Shown: in pieces, positions 7,794-15,729 of the stretch | Numbering within the stretch: the stretch's first letter is position 1 | Layout of the letters: the number at the start of each line of letters is the position of its first letter | NCBI GenBank assembly: GCA_031291075.1 | Contig: JARLJS010000048.1 | Span: 1-64,000, forward strand | DNA: 64,000 nucleotides | Reading direction: 5' to 3' | Source of the DNA: Nevskia sp. | Lineage (GTDB): Bacteria > Pseudomonadota > Gammaproteobacteria > Nevskiales > Nevskiaceae | The notes under the pieces: model-generated | Seen by the model: only the letters and a program-made list of their open reading frames with translations | Told to the model about the DNA's origin: nothing | The model's database searches: none | Made by a program: the position numbers and the translations under genes

Positions 7794-9156
7794 GGCGCGC
7801 GCCTTCCAGCCGGCCGGCAAGCAGGCCGGTGCTCTGCTCGTCGAGGATCTGCATGATCGCCCGTGACATCGACGTCAGCCAGGCGTTGGCGAACAGCAGC
7901 GGGATGGCGATGCCCAGCCCCAGCACGGTGGCGATCATCGCCTGCGAGATGCCGGCGGCCATCAGTTTGGGATCGCTGGAGCCGGACTCGGTGATGCTCT
8001 GGAAGGTGATGATCATGCCCACCACCGTGCCGATCAGGCCGAGCAGCGGGCCGGCGGCGACCGCCAGGCGCAGGAACGACTGGAACCGTTCCAGCTTCGG
8101 CACCTCCTTGAGCACCGCCTCGGAGATGCGCAGCTCCACGATTTCGGCGTCCTCTTCCAGGCGCTTGGCGTCGCCCTGGAAGGTGGCGAGCACGCGGCCC
8201 AGCGGGTTGTCGGCCTTCGGCGCGTCGATGTTGCGCAGCTGGCTCTTGACCCGGCCGCGCACCAGGAAGAGATAGACGAACTGGAACACCGCCAGCGCCG
8301 CGCCGATGATGCCGACGGTGAGGATGATGTAGCCCACCGCGTGGCCTCTCTCGATGCGCTCCCCCAGATTCGGCCGCAGCGAGTAGATGGTCAGCATCAC
8401 GCCGCGGGTGGGGTCGATGACCGCCTTGACGTAGCCGGAATGCGCCGCTTCCAGGTTGGAGGCTGCCTTCCGGAAGTCCTCGCCGGGCTGGCGGGCCATG
8501 ATCTGCAGCGTCTTCTGGCCCGGCAGGTAGGCCAGGTACTTGCCCCCGGTGGAGGCGCTGAACGGCCCCACCCGTACCACCTCGGCGTCGCTGGGGCTGC
8601 CGCCCGCGGTGACGATCTTGCTCTTGAAGCGTACCACCTTGCCGCTCTCGGTCATTTCACGCTGCAGCTCGTACCAGAACCGTTCCAGGTCCTGCACCGA
8701 GGGCAGGGCCTTGGATTGCGACAGGTTGGTCACGAAATCCTCGCGGTCTGGGAATTGCGCGCTGACGATCGAGCTGCGCACCACCGAGGAGAAGTCGTTC
8801 GAGACCTGGCGCACCACGCCGAACATTTCGCCGAGGTTGCCGCTGCGCGACTGCAGCTGCTGCTGCAGCTCGGCGATCTTCTTTTCGTTGGCGTCGAAGG
8901 TGGCGGAGAGGTCGGCGCCGCGCTTCTTCTGCGCCTCCAGCTCCGCCTTGGCCTCAGCCATCATCGAGGCCTGCTTGTCGTGCTCCGCCTGGAAGCGCGC
9001 CTCGCGTTCCGCGTTGGCCTGGTCCTCGCGCTCGTGCACGGTCTTGGTCTGCTCGAGCAGCTCGTCCAGGTTGGTCGGACCGGCGGCGCCGGCGATCGGT
9101 CCGAAAGTCATGGCGACCACGGCAAAGGCGGTCGCGAACAGGGTACGGCAGGACAT
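7786..9156 (-). CDS. ttpC: TtpC-like MotA/TolQ/ExbB protein with periplasmic coiled coil
   Basis: A 456-residue protein. It has a signal peptide (residues 1-24, ending IAGAAG), a long charged coiled coil (~residues 30-115, heptads such as EKKIAELQQQLQSR), a periplasmic globular part, then three membrane spans ending in an ExbB/TolQ channel domain (VAAGPLLGLIGTVVGMIITF). This is the layout of TtpC, the extra component that Vibrio TonB2 systems need for energy transfer. It begins on the base next to the DUF3450 stop and overlaps exbB by 8 nt. The gene order DUF3450-ttpC-exbB-exbD-tonB-TPR is the same as that of the Vibrio cluster, apart from the added exbD. Confidence 0.88.
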   Translation of the reverse strand: MSCRTLFATAFAVVAMTFGPIAGAAGPTNLDELLEQTKTVHEREDQANAEREARFQAEHDKQASMMAEAKAELEAQKKRGADLSATFDANEKKIAELQQQLQSRSGNLGEMFGVVRQVSNDFSSVVRSSIVSAQFPDREDFVTNLSQSKALPSVQDLERFWYELQREMTESGKVVRFKSKIVTAGGSPSDAEVVRVGPFSASTGGKYLAYLPGQKTLQIMARQPGEDFRKAASNLEAAHSGYVKAVIDPTRGVMLTIYSLRPNLGERIERGHAVGYIILTVGIIGAALAVFQFVYLFLVRGRVKSQLRNIDAPKADNPLGRVLATFQGDAKRLEEDAEIVELRISEAVLKEVPKLERFQSFLRLAVAAGPLLGLIGTVVGMIITFQSITESGSSDPKLMAAGISQAMIATVLGLGIAIPLLFANAWLTSMSRAIMQILDEQSTGLLAGRLEGARHA

Positions 9157-9939
9157 TTACTTGGCCTCCACGGGCGCGTGAATGGGGATGGTCAGGAAAT
9201 CGGGAGCGGCCTGCTTCTTGGCCACCTTCATGGCGGCCTTGACGTCCTGGTCGTAGCTGTTGTCCTGCTTCCAGCTCTTGGCATCGACGTCCCAATAGCC
9301 CGTCTCCTTGCCGTCCAGCGTCTGGTACAGCAGCGCGACGCGGCCGCCGCGCAGGAAGTCCACGGTCTTGTCGCCGACCTTGCCCTGGTAGGACTCGAGG
9401 GTGCGGCCGTACTCCATCTCGATCTGGTAGGCCTCGACGATGCGCCGGTACTTCTCCGACAGGGAGACGTCGGCCCGGGTCATCATGTCCTTCAGCGTCG
9501 CGATGCGCTTGGCGCGCTCCTCGGGCAGGAAAGGCATGTCGAGCTGCACGAACTGATCGAGGGTGGAAAGCATGTTCGTCATCAGCGGCAGCACTTCGCG
9601 CGAGGTGGTGTCGACCTGCGCCAGTTGCCTGGTCAGATCCGCCAGCTCCTCGTTCTGCGATTGCACCTGCACCGAGATCTGGTCGTTGTACCCCTTCACG
9701 CTGCTGGTTTCAGCGAGGGCGGCGCGATACTCGCCGGCGAGGCTGGTGACGTCCGTGTCCATCTTGTCGATGCGGCTCTGCGAAGCCTTGCCGGCCTGCT
9801 CGGTCTTCGACTGCACGCCGATGGCTTCGCCGATCTTGGACGGGTCCGCGCTGGCCGCGAGCGCTGCGCCGGTATAGAGGAATGCGCTGCAAGCGGCGGC
9901 GCAGAGGAGGGACTTCTTCAGTGTTGTCGATTCAAGCAT
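9157..9939 (-). CDS. DUF3450 periplasmic coiled-coil protein
   Basis: A 260-residue secreted protein of the DUF3450 family. The signal peptide spans about residues 1-28 (CSAFLYTGAALAAS). A coiled coil follows (IDKMDTDVTSLAGEY, SQNEELADLTRQLAQVDTT), then the conserved DUF3450 tail with FLRGGRVALLYQTLDG and YWDVDAKSW. Family members are found beside TtpC-type TonB systems; the biochemical role is unproven, but a periplasmic accessory to the energising complex is likely. The ATG at 9939 is chosen because it begins the signal peptide. It is the first gene of the operon running to tonB and the TPR gene, and probably further to the asparaginases. Confidence 0.87.
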   Translation of the reverse strand: MLESTTLKKSLLCAAACSAFLYTGAALAASADPSKIGEAIGVQSKTEQAGKASQSRIDKMDTDVTSLAGEYRAALAETSSVKGYNDQISVQVQSQNEELADLTRQLAQVDTTSREVLPLMTNMLSTLDQFVQLDMPFLPEERAKRIATLKDMMTRADVSLSEKYRRIVEAYQIEMEYGRTLESYQGKVGDKTVDFLRGGRVALLYQTLDGKETGYWDVDAKSWKQDNSYDQDVKAAMKVAKKQAAPDFLTIPIHAPVEAK

Positions 9940-10474
9940 GATCGAATACCTGCTCAATGTGTTTCCTTCGGTGCAACGCGGCACGTGCCGGTTGATGGAA
10001 CGGGACGGCCGGTGTTCGCCGGCGGGCTCCGCTACGGTTAGCAACGTCGGGTATCGCCGTGGACCTGCAAAAAACTTGCAGCCATTGACTCTTTCATTGC
10101 ATCGCCCGTGCCAACTTCGCTGCTGCCGGACGACGGCCGGCGAAGATAGCGATGTTGTCTACGCAAAGACGCATCGGAACCCCCCAAAAATGGTCGAACC
10201 TTGCGCGCAAGAAAGACGGGAATAGCCCTTCTGTCATATGAGACGAGGGGTTTGCGGTGCCCCCTACCTGGGCAGACGCCGGGAAACGCCTTTCAACTCT
10301 TCGGACTACGGGCTGATTCGAACAAGCAGTGCAGCCGCCTTGGTAGGGCGCTTTCCTGGAGGCGTCGGCGGCGTGGTGTGATGCAGAAAAGCCATGGGAA
10401 TGCCGCGCTGAACAGGCCCGCCAGGAGGAATGCAGACTCGGGCGTGTGCACCCGCTTGGTGCCCGCGCCGCAAC
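9940..10474. other. Intergenic gap upstream of the TonB2 operon
   Basis: A 535-base gap between the DUF3450 gene and the end of the TPR-glycosyltransferase gene, both on the minus strand. It must hold the operon promoter, but no good -35/-10 pair is evident. Short reading frames here have no domain, no convincing ribosome site and no neighbour logic. The only clear structure is the inverted repeat at 10065-10081, listed separately. Confidence 0.5.
10065..10081. promoter_or_regulatory. Inverted repeat, possible operator of the TonB2 operon
   Basis: CTGCAA-AAAAC-TTGCAG: two perfect 6-base arms with a 5-base spacer, about 126-142 nt upstream of the DUF3450 start. The symmetry suits a dimeric regulator, but no known family consensus fits. 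A Fur box (AT-rich 19-mer) was looked for and not seen. Confidence 0.25.
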
Positions 10475-12139
10475 TTAGGCGGCCATGGTGCTCCGGGAGG
10501 CGGCGCGGGGCGATGGGCTTGCGTGATCCGAGGCGGCTCCGTCGAGTAGCTCCGATAGCGCTGAGCGAACCTGATCCACCACGCTGGCCCAGTCGTCGAA
10601 TGACGTCTGTTTGAACAACCGGGCGGTGGGATACCAGGGGGAATCGGTGCGGCCGCGCAGCCAGCGCCAGCATGGTGCGTAACAGTTCATCACCCATACC
10701 GGTTTGCCGAGCGCGCCGGCGAGATGGACCGTCGACGTCTCGGCGGCGATGACCAGGTCCATGTTCGCGATCAGCGCGGCGGTATCGGCAAAATCGGCCA
10801 CCGATTCGCCCAGCCGCGCGACGGGGAGGCTGGATAGCTCCGCCGCGTCTTCGGGGGCGACGTCCTTTTGCAGGCTGACGAATTCGGCATTCAGGGCCAG
10901 CAGGGGCCGCAGGGCGGTCAAAGGGATGTCGCGGGAATAGTTGATCGGCGCAACCCGATGGCCGGCCCAGACCAGGCCGACGCGCAGGCGGCTCGCTGCA
11001 CCCAGCCGTTCGCTCCAGAGGCGCACGCGAGCCGGGTCGGCGTGCAGGTAGGGGGTCCCTGCCGGTATGGTCTGCAGGGTGGTACCGAACGCCATCGGCA
11101 GGCTCATGATCGGGCAGTGGACGTCGTGCGCCGGCAGCGGTGCGTCGTCGCCGACCACCTCCGCCACGCCCTCGACGGTCCGCAGCAGTTCAATCAACGC
11201 GGCGGGCGCGCGCAGCACCACCTTCGCGCCGCGCTGCGCCAGCAGCGGCGCATAGCGCACGAACTGCAGGGTGTCGCCCATGCCCTGCTCGTGGTGCAGC
11301 AGGATGGTCCTGCCGGACAGAGGCTCGCCGCCGAGCCACGGCGGAGCGGGGGTGTTCAGGCGGCGGTCCTTGTAGGGAGGCAGCTTCCAGCGCACTTCCT
11401 GGCCGCGGAAGCCTTCCGGCAGGCGGCCTTGGGCAAGGTGGATGAAACTGCGGTTGTTGATCGCGATCGGCAGGTCGGGGTGGATGCGCAAGGCCTGGCG
11501 CAGGCACTCGAGCGCATCGTCGAGCCGGTCGAGACCCGCGAGCGCGGCGGCGCGGCCCACCAGGACGAAAGGATCGCGCGGCCGCTCCGCTTGCAGGCGG
11601 TCGTAGCATTCCAGCGCTTGCGGGAAGCGGTGCAGATTGTTCAAGGCGTCGCCGAAGCACATCAGGGCTTCCACCGGCCTGCCGAGAACCTGCAGAACCT
11701 GGGCGAGATCGAGCTGCGCACCAATATGGCGCGGATCGAGCCGCAACACCGACGCGTAGCATTCCGCCGCTTCGGCCGGGCGTCTGAGCCGGGCCAGGAT
11801 TTGTCCGCGGTGCATCCAGGCCTCCATGTGGCCGGGGTCGGTCACGGTAGCCGTGGTGAATCTTTCGAGCGCGGCGGTGTTGCAGCCGAGGTGGGCAAGC
11901 CCGATGCCGCTGTTGACCAGGGCGGAGACGTTGCCGGGATCGAGCGCCAGGATCTCGGCAAAGCACTGCAGCGCCTCCTCGATCCGGTTCGCGCGTCCCA
12001 GCAGTACGCCGCGATTGTGGAGGGCGTTCAAATGGCGAGGATCGGCCTCCAGGATACGGCTGAAGCAGTCGAGGGCCAGGGGCTCGTCGCCACGGGCAAA
12101 GGCCGCGTGGCCCTGCTCCAGCAACCCCTCAACATTCAT
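10475..12139 (-). CDS. TPR protein with glycosyltransferase family 9 domain
   Basis: A 554-residue cytoplasmic protein with no signal peptide. About seven TPR repeats fill residues 1-240 (for example LLEQGHAAFARGDEPLALDC and LDPGNVSALVNSGIGLAHLG). A C-terminal domain resembling GT9 heptosyltransferases follows: ILLHHEQGMGDTLQF near the start of the domain, and the signature AAETSTVHLAGALGKPVW near the end. Such TPR-GT9 fusions are widespread and usually uncharacterised; protein or envelope glycosylation is plausible. It lies 173 nt downstream of a TonB-dependent receptor on the same strand, an arrangement that suggests it may modify the receptor or its cargo (inference). The ATG at 12139 is preferred over a GTG 12 bases upstream; neither has a strong ribosome site. 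Confidence 0.82.
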   Translation of the reverse strand: MNVEGLLEQGHAAFARGDEPLALDCFSRILEADPRHLNALHNRGVLLGRANRIEEALQCFAEILALDPGNVSALVNSGIGLAHLGCNTAALERFTTATVTDPGHMEAWMHRGQILARLRRPAEAAECYASVLRLDPRHIGAQLDLAQVLQVLGRPVEALMCFGDALNNLHRFPQALECYDRLQAERPRDPFVLVGRAAALAGLDRLDDALECLRQALRIHPDLPIAINNRSFIHLAQGRLPEGFRGQEVRWKLPPYKDRRLNTPAPPWLGGEPLSGRTILLHHEQGMGDTLQFVRYAPLLAQRGAKVVLRAPAALIELLRTVEGVAEVVGDDAPLPAHDVHCPIMSLPMAFGTTLQTIPAGTPYLHADPARVRLWSERLGAASRLRVGLVWAGHRVAPINYSRDIPLTALRPLLALNAEFVSLQKDVAPEDAAELSSLPVARLGESVADFADTAALIANMDLVIAAETSTVHLAGALGKPVWVMNCYAPCWRWLRGRTDSPWYPTARLFKQTSFDDWASVVDQVRSALSELLDGAASDHASPSPRAASRSTMAA

Positions 12140-12312
12140 CGATCGGCCCACCGGGTCCAGTCACCAGACCGGCCCGTGGCTGCTGCCGGAACGGATTCCG
12201 CGGCCGCGAGCCGGTGCAGCGCACATCCCCTCCTGCCGTCCGGCAGAGGCTTCCACGCGCTCCGGTCCAGGTTGGAGCGTGTGGAATCCCTGCCGGCACG
12301 GCAGATGACATC

Positions 12313-15300
12313 TCAGAACGTGATCTTGGCTTTCAACTGGTATTGGGCCCCCGGCATCACGGTCACGATCTCGGCGTCGGTGTCGCCGCCGCCGCCACCC
12401 GGCTGGAAGTAATGCTTGTTGAAGATGTTGGTGCCGAGCATCGTCAGGTGGAAGTGGCCCATGTCGTACGACAGGCTGGCGTCGAAGGTGGTCGCCTGCG
12501 GCAGGTAGACGGTATCGATGCGGTCCGCCCACAAGCCCTGGAGCCAGTTCATGTTGCCCAGCAGGCTGAAGCCGTGCCCGAGCTGGTAGGTCGCCGACAG
12601 GCCGTAGGTGTGGTCCGGGTAGATCACGTACTTGTTGTAGCGCGACGCCAGTGCCGGCGGGATGTTGATGTTGGCCTTGCCGCCGTAGATGAAGGATTCC
12701 GCCGGGTAGATGACGTTGCCGCTGTTGTCGCGGATGTCCGGGAAGCCCAGGGTGCGGCCGCTGACGGTGATCGAGGCCACGCTGTTGAACACGTAGTGCG
12801 CATCCTCGTAGTAGCTGAATGCATTGAAGCTCAGCTTGCGGGTGGCGGCCCAGGTGATCTTGTTCTCCCAGCCCTTGGTCTTGGTGCTGGTGACGTTGGC
12901 GGCCGCGGTGGGGTCGGAGGGCGTGGACACATCGGTGCGGCTCTGCACGAAGTAGTCCGTGGTCCACAGCAGGGTGTCGCCGAAGTAGCTTCCCTTCATG
13001 CCGACTTCGCGCAACTGCGCCGTTCCGATGTGCCCGACCGGCCCGCCGATGACCGCGGCGGAAAGACGGTTGTTGGAGTCGTCCAGCGTCAGCGAGGCAC
13101 GGGACGCCGTCGCGTAAGGCCGGAAGCCGTAGGGCAGCTGTTCCGAGATGCTGATGCTGTTGGACGTGCCGTGGCTCCAGCCCTGGCAGTGGTCGCCGGC
13201 AAGCTGCTGCGGCGTGGCCGAAACCTGGGTGATGCCACAGGTGGTGTTGCTGATGCCCGTTCCGGTGATGTAGTTGGAATTATTGGCGATGGACTGGGAC
13301 GTGACCAGGGCGTTGCCGCCGCCGGAAGGCGTGGGGTTGAAGCGCGTGTAGTCATAACCCTGCGCGTTGGATCCGTCCCAACGATAGCCGAGCACCACGT
13401 TGGTGTCCTTCAGCACCGGGATCTGGTTCTTGAACAGGTCGATGTCCAGCATCGCGCCGGCGCCCATCGAGTTGAACGAGCTCCAGGCGCTGGTGTCGTA
13501 TGGGTTGCCGTTGGAGTAGCTCGGGTAATCCAGGAAGTTGGTGAAGCTGTTGTTGATGAACAGCTGGTTGTTGCCCTGGTTGACGGTGTTGTCCTGGCGC
13601 CAGTCGTAGTCGCCGCTGCCGGAACTGCTGATGACCCTGGCGTGGGTGATGCGGTAGTTGAGCGAGCCCAGGGTGTTCACATTCAGCCAGTGCGGCAGGT
13701 ACTCGTCGATGCGGCGGGTGGCGGTGATCTTGTCCTCGAGGGCGCGCTGCACCAGGTATTCGCCATACGGCTGATACGAGTCCTTCTGTGCCGTGACGTT
13801 GTCCGAGAAGACCTGGTTCTTCAAGGTGAAGTTGGGATCGCTGTCGTAGATCAGGTCGGCGTAGAACAGCTCGAGGTCGGCGTTCTGCAGGCGTTCCAGC
13901 ACGCCGCCGCCGTGGTAGTTGATCGACTTGTAGCCGGTGGTCTGCGGGTCCAGCACCATGCCCACCGGCAGCCAGCCCGAAACCGGCACCGGCCCGTAGG
14001 AGCCGGGGTTGGCCTTGGCATAGTTCAGCACCGCCGTCAGCCTGCCGGTGGGGTCCGCGCCCTTGGTGGCGGCCAGCATGTTCTGGATGTACAGGTTCAT
14101 CGAAGTCGGAATGCCGGCGACCGTCGGGAACTGTCCGGGCAGGTAAAACTGACCCGTGGCCTTGTTGTACGGCCACTGGAAGGTCTGCACCAGCGGCGCG
14201 TTGGTGACCGAAGCGCTGGAGGCGTTGGCGCCTGACCCGGTCGCCTGCTGGCTGCCGTCGAGCAGCTTCAACTGGGTGTTGGTATACGGTGAGGCACATC
14301 CCGACAGACCCGGTGCAACACCCTGGATGCTCACCGTCTTGGTGCTTGCGCACGAAGCTGTAAATCCGGCCGCCATGGAGGGATCCCCGCCCTGGCTCGG
14401 TCCGGTGCTGGCGCTGTACGAGCCGGTCGTTCCACTGGTCTGGTTGGAGCCGTACTGGTTGCCCAGCGGAGAGTTGATGTGCGTTTCGCGGTAGCTCACC
14501 GCGTTCTGGTTGGCCGCGTTGAGAGTGGCGGCAACCGGATCCGGGCTGGTCTGGGTCAACGGATTCTGGAACGTGTTCAGCGGAACCAACGGGCTGCCAC
14601 CGACGTACATGCCCCGGCTCACCAGATCCTGGGTGACACGGTTGATGTAGTCGCCGGAGGTCTTGGAGTTCTGGTACTGCACGCCCGCTTCCAGGCGGAA
14701 GGGACCGATGAAGTTGTCGAGCGTGCCGGTGCTCTGCAGGATCTTCTGCTGGTTTTTGACGTCGTCCATGAAGCTGTTGGAGTCCTCCAACAGCGAGAAG
14801 ATGTAGAAGCCGCCGTGCTTGCCGGCCACGTCCAGCGGACCGCCGACACCAACCTGACCTTCGGTCTTCTGGTAGGAGCCGACAGTGGCCTGGGCGAAGC
14901 CGCTGATGTCGGAGAGGTAGGAGCCGGTGCTGGCGCGGGCCGACTTCGGATAGACGTTGAGGTAGCCGCCCATCGAGCCCATGCCGAACAGCGGCGAGGG
15001 CGGGCCCTCGATGATTTCGATGCTATCGAAACCGTTGAAGTCGCTGCGCGAATGGCCTTGCAGGAACAGGCGCTTCATGCCGCGCCAGTACTCGTCCGCC
15101 TGCACGCCGCGGATGTTGGTGCCGCCTTGCAGGCCGTAACGCGTGGTGGTGTAGGTGCCGGGCACCGCGCGCATGATGTCCTGTACGCCGTTGATGCCCA
15201 TGATGTTGAGCTGGTCGGCGTCGAGGAACGACACCGAGCGCGGCGTTTCGAGCAGCGGCTTGGCGAAGCCGATCGAGGAAGCCGTGGTGGGATTCACCGA

Positions 15301-15591
15301 CGAGGACATCGAATCGGCAGTGACCTTGACCGTGGACAGCTCGGTGGAATTGGCCGTGGCGGCAGGCTTTTCGGCGGCCTCCGCTTCGGGCTTGTCGTCG
15401 GCGTCGGTCTTGTCGGTGGCGTCCGCGGGCGCCGCGGCAGGCGCTTCGGTGCCTGCGGCCGGTGCGCTCTGCGCGAGCGCGAGCGCCGGAATGCCCAGCG
15501 TTACCAGGGTCGCGGCCAAAGGTGCCGCGAGCACACTGCCGACCACGCGTCGAAGGACCCCAATATCGATACTCTCGCTGCCGCTGCGCAT
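12313..15591 (-). CDS. TonB-dependent outer-membrane receptor without STN domain
   Basis: A 1092-residue receptor. The signal peptide spans ~residues 1-41 (IPALALAQS). An acidic Ala/Pro/Asp/Glu linker (~42-85) leads to a plug domain (YGLQGGTNIRGVQADEYWRG; EIIEGPPSPLFGMGSMGGYL) and a 22-strand barrel ending in the classical terminal Phe (LKAKITF). It has no N-terminal signalling domain, so it should transport without signalling. A Ser/Thr/Gly-rich insert with cysteines (~residues 350-470) occupies an outer loop and is absent in the upstream paralogue. The two receptors are clearly related, for example GPFRLEAGVQYQNSKTSG versus GPFRLESGVQYQNSNTSG. The substrate is unknown. A GGGAGA ribosome site precedes the ATG. 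Confidence 0.9.
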   Translation of the reverse strand: MRSGSESIDIGVLRRVVGSVLAAPLAATLVTLGIPALALAQSAPAAGTEAPAAAPADATDKTDADDKPEAEAAEKPAATANSTELSTVKVTADSMSSSVNPTTASSIGFAKPLLETPRSVSFLDADQLNIMGINGVQDIMRAVPGTYTTTRYGLQGGTNIRGVQADEYWRGMKRLFLQGHSRSDFNGFDSIEIIEGPPSPLFGMGSMGGYLNVYPKSARASTGSYLSDISGFAQATVGSYQKTEGQVGVGGPLDVAGKHGGFYIFSLLEDSNSFMDDVKNQQKILQSTGTLDNFIGPFRLEAGVQYQNSKTSGDYINRVTQDLVSRGMYVGGSPLVPLNTFQNPLTQTSPDPVAATLNAANQNAVSYRETHINSPLGNQYGSNQTSGTTGSYSASTGPSQGGDPSMAAGFTASCASTKTVSIQGVAPGLSGCASPYTNTQLKLLDGSQQATGSGANASSASVTNAPLVQTFQWPYNKATGQFYLPGQFPTVAGIPTSMNLYIQNMLAATKGADPTGRLTAVLNYAKANPGSYGPVPVSGWLPVGMVLDPQTTGYKSINYHGGGVLERLQNADLELFYADLIYDSDPNFTLKNQVFSDNVTAQKDSYQPYGEYLVQRALEDKITATRRIDEYLPHWLNVNTLGSLNYRITHARVISSSGSGDYDWRQDNTVNQGNNQLFINNSFTNFLDYPSYSNGNPYDTSAWSSFNSMGAGAMLDIDLFKNQIPVLKDTNVVLGYRWDGSNAQGYDYTRFNPTPSGGGNALVTSQSIANNSNYITGTGISNTTCGITQVSATPQQLAGDHCQGWSHGTSNSISISEQLPYGFRPYATASRASLTLDDSNNRLSAAVIGGPVGHIGTAQLREVGMKGSYFGDTLLWTTDYFVQSRTDVSTPSDPTAAANVTSTKTKGWENKITWAATRKLSFNAFSYYEDAHYVFNSVASITVSGRTLGFPDIRDNSGNVIYPAESFIYGGKANINIPPALASRYNKYVIYPDHTYGLSATYQLGHGFSLLGNMNWLQGLWADRIDTVYLPQATTFDASLSYDMGHFHLTMLGTNIFNKHYFQPGGGGGDTDAEIVTVMPGAQYQLKAKITF

Positions 15592-15729
15592 GTGTTCTCC
15601 CGTGTTGGCAAGGCCGCTCGAACGGATGTCTTGAGCCGGCTCTTGTTCATACAGACGGAAGCTTTACCAAGCCCCCTACATGCTGCGGTGCAGAAAGTGG
15701 CGGGCATCGCGCCGCATGCGGTGCGGCGA

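Noticed and set aside
12214-14235. Long plus-strand open frame opposite the first receptor
   Set aside because: Val/Gly/Arg-rich shadow of a clear TonB-dependent receptor; no family features.
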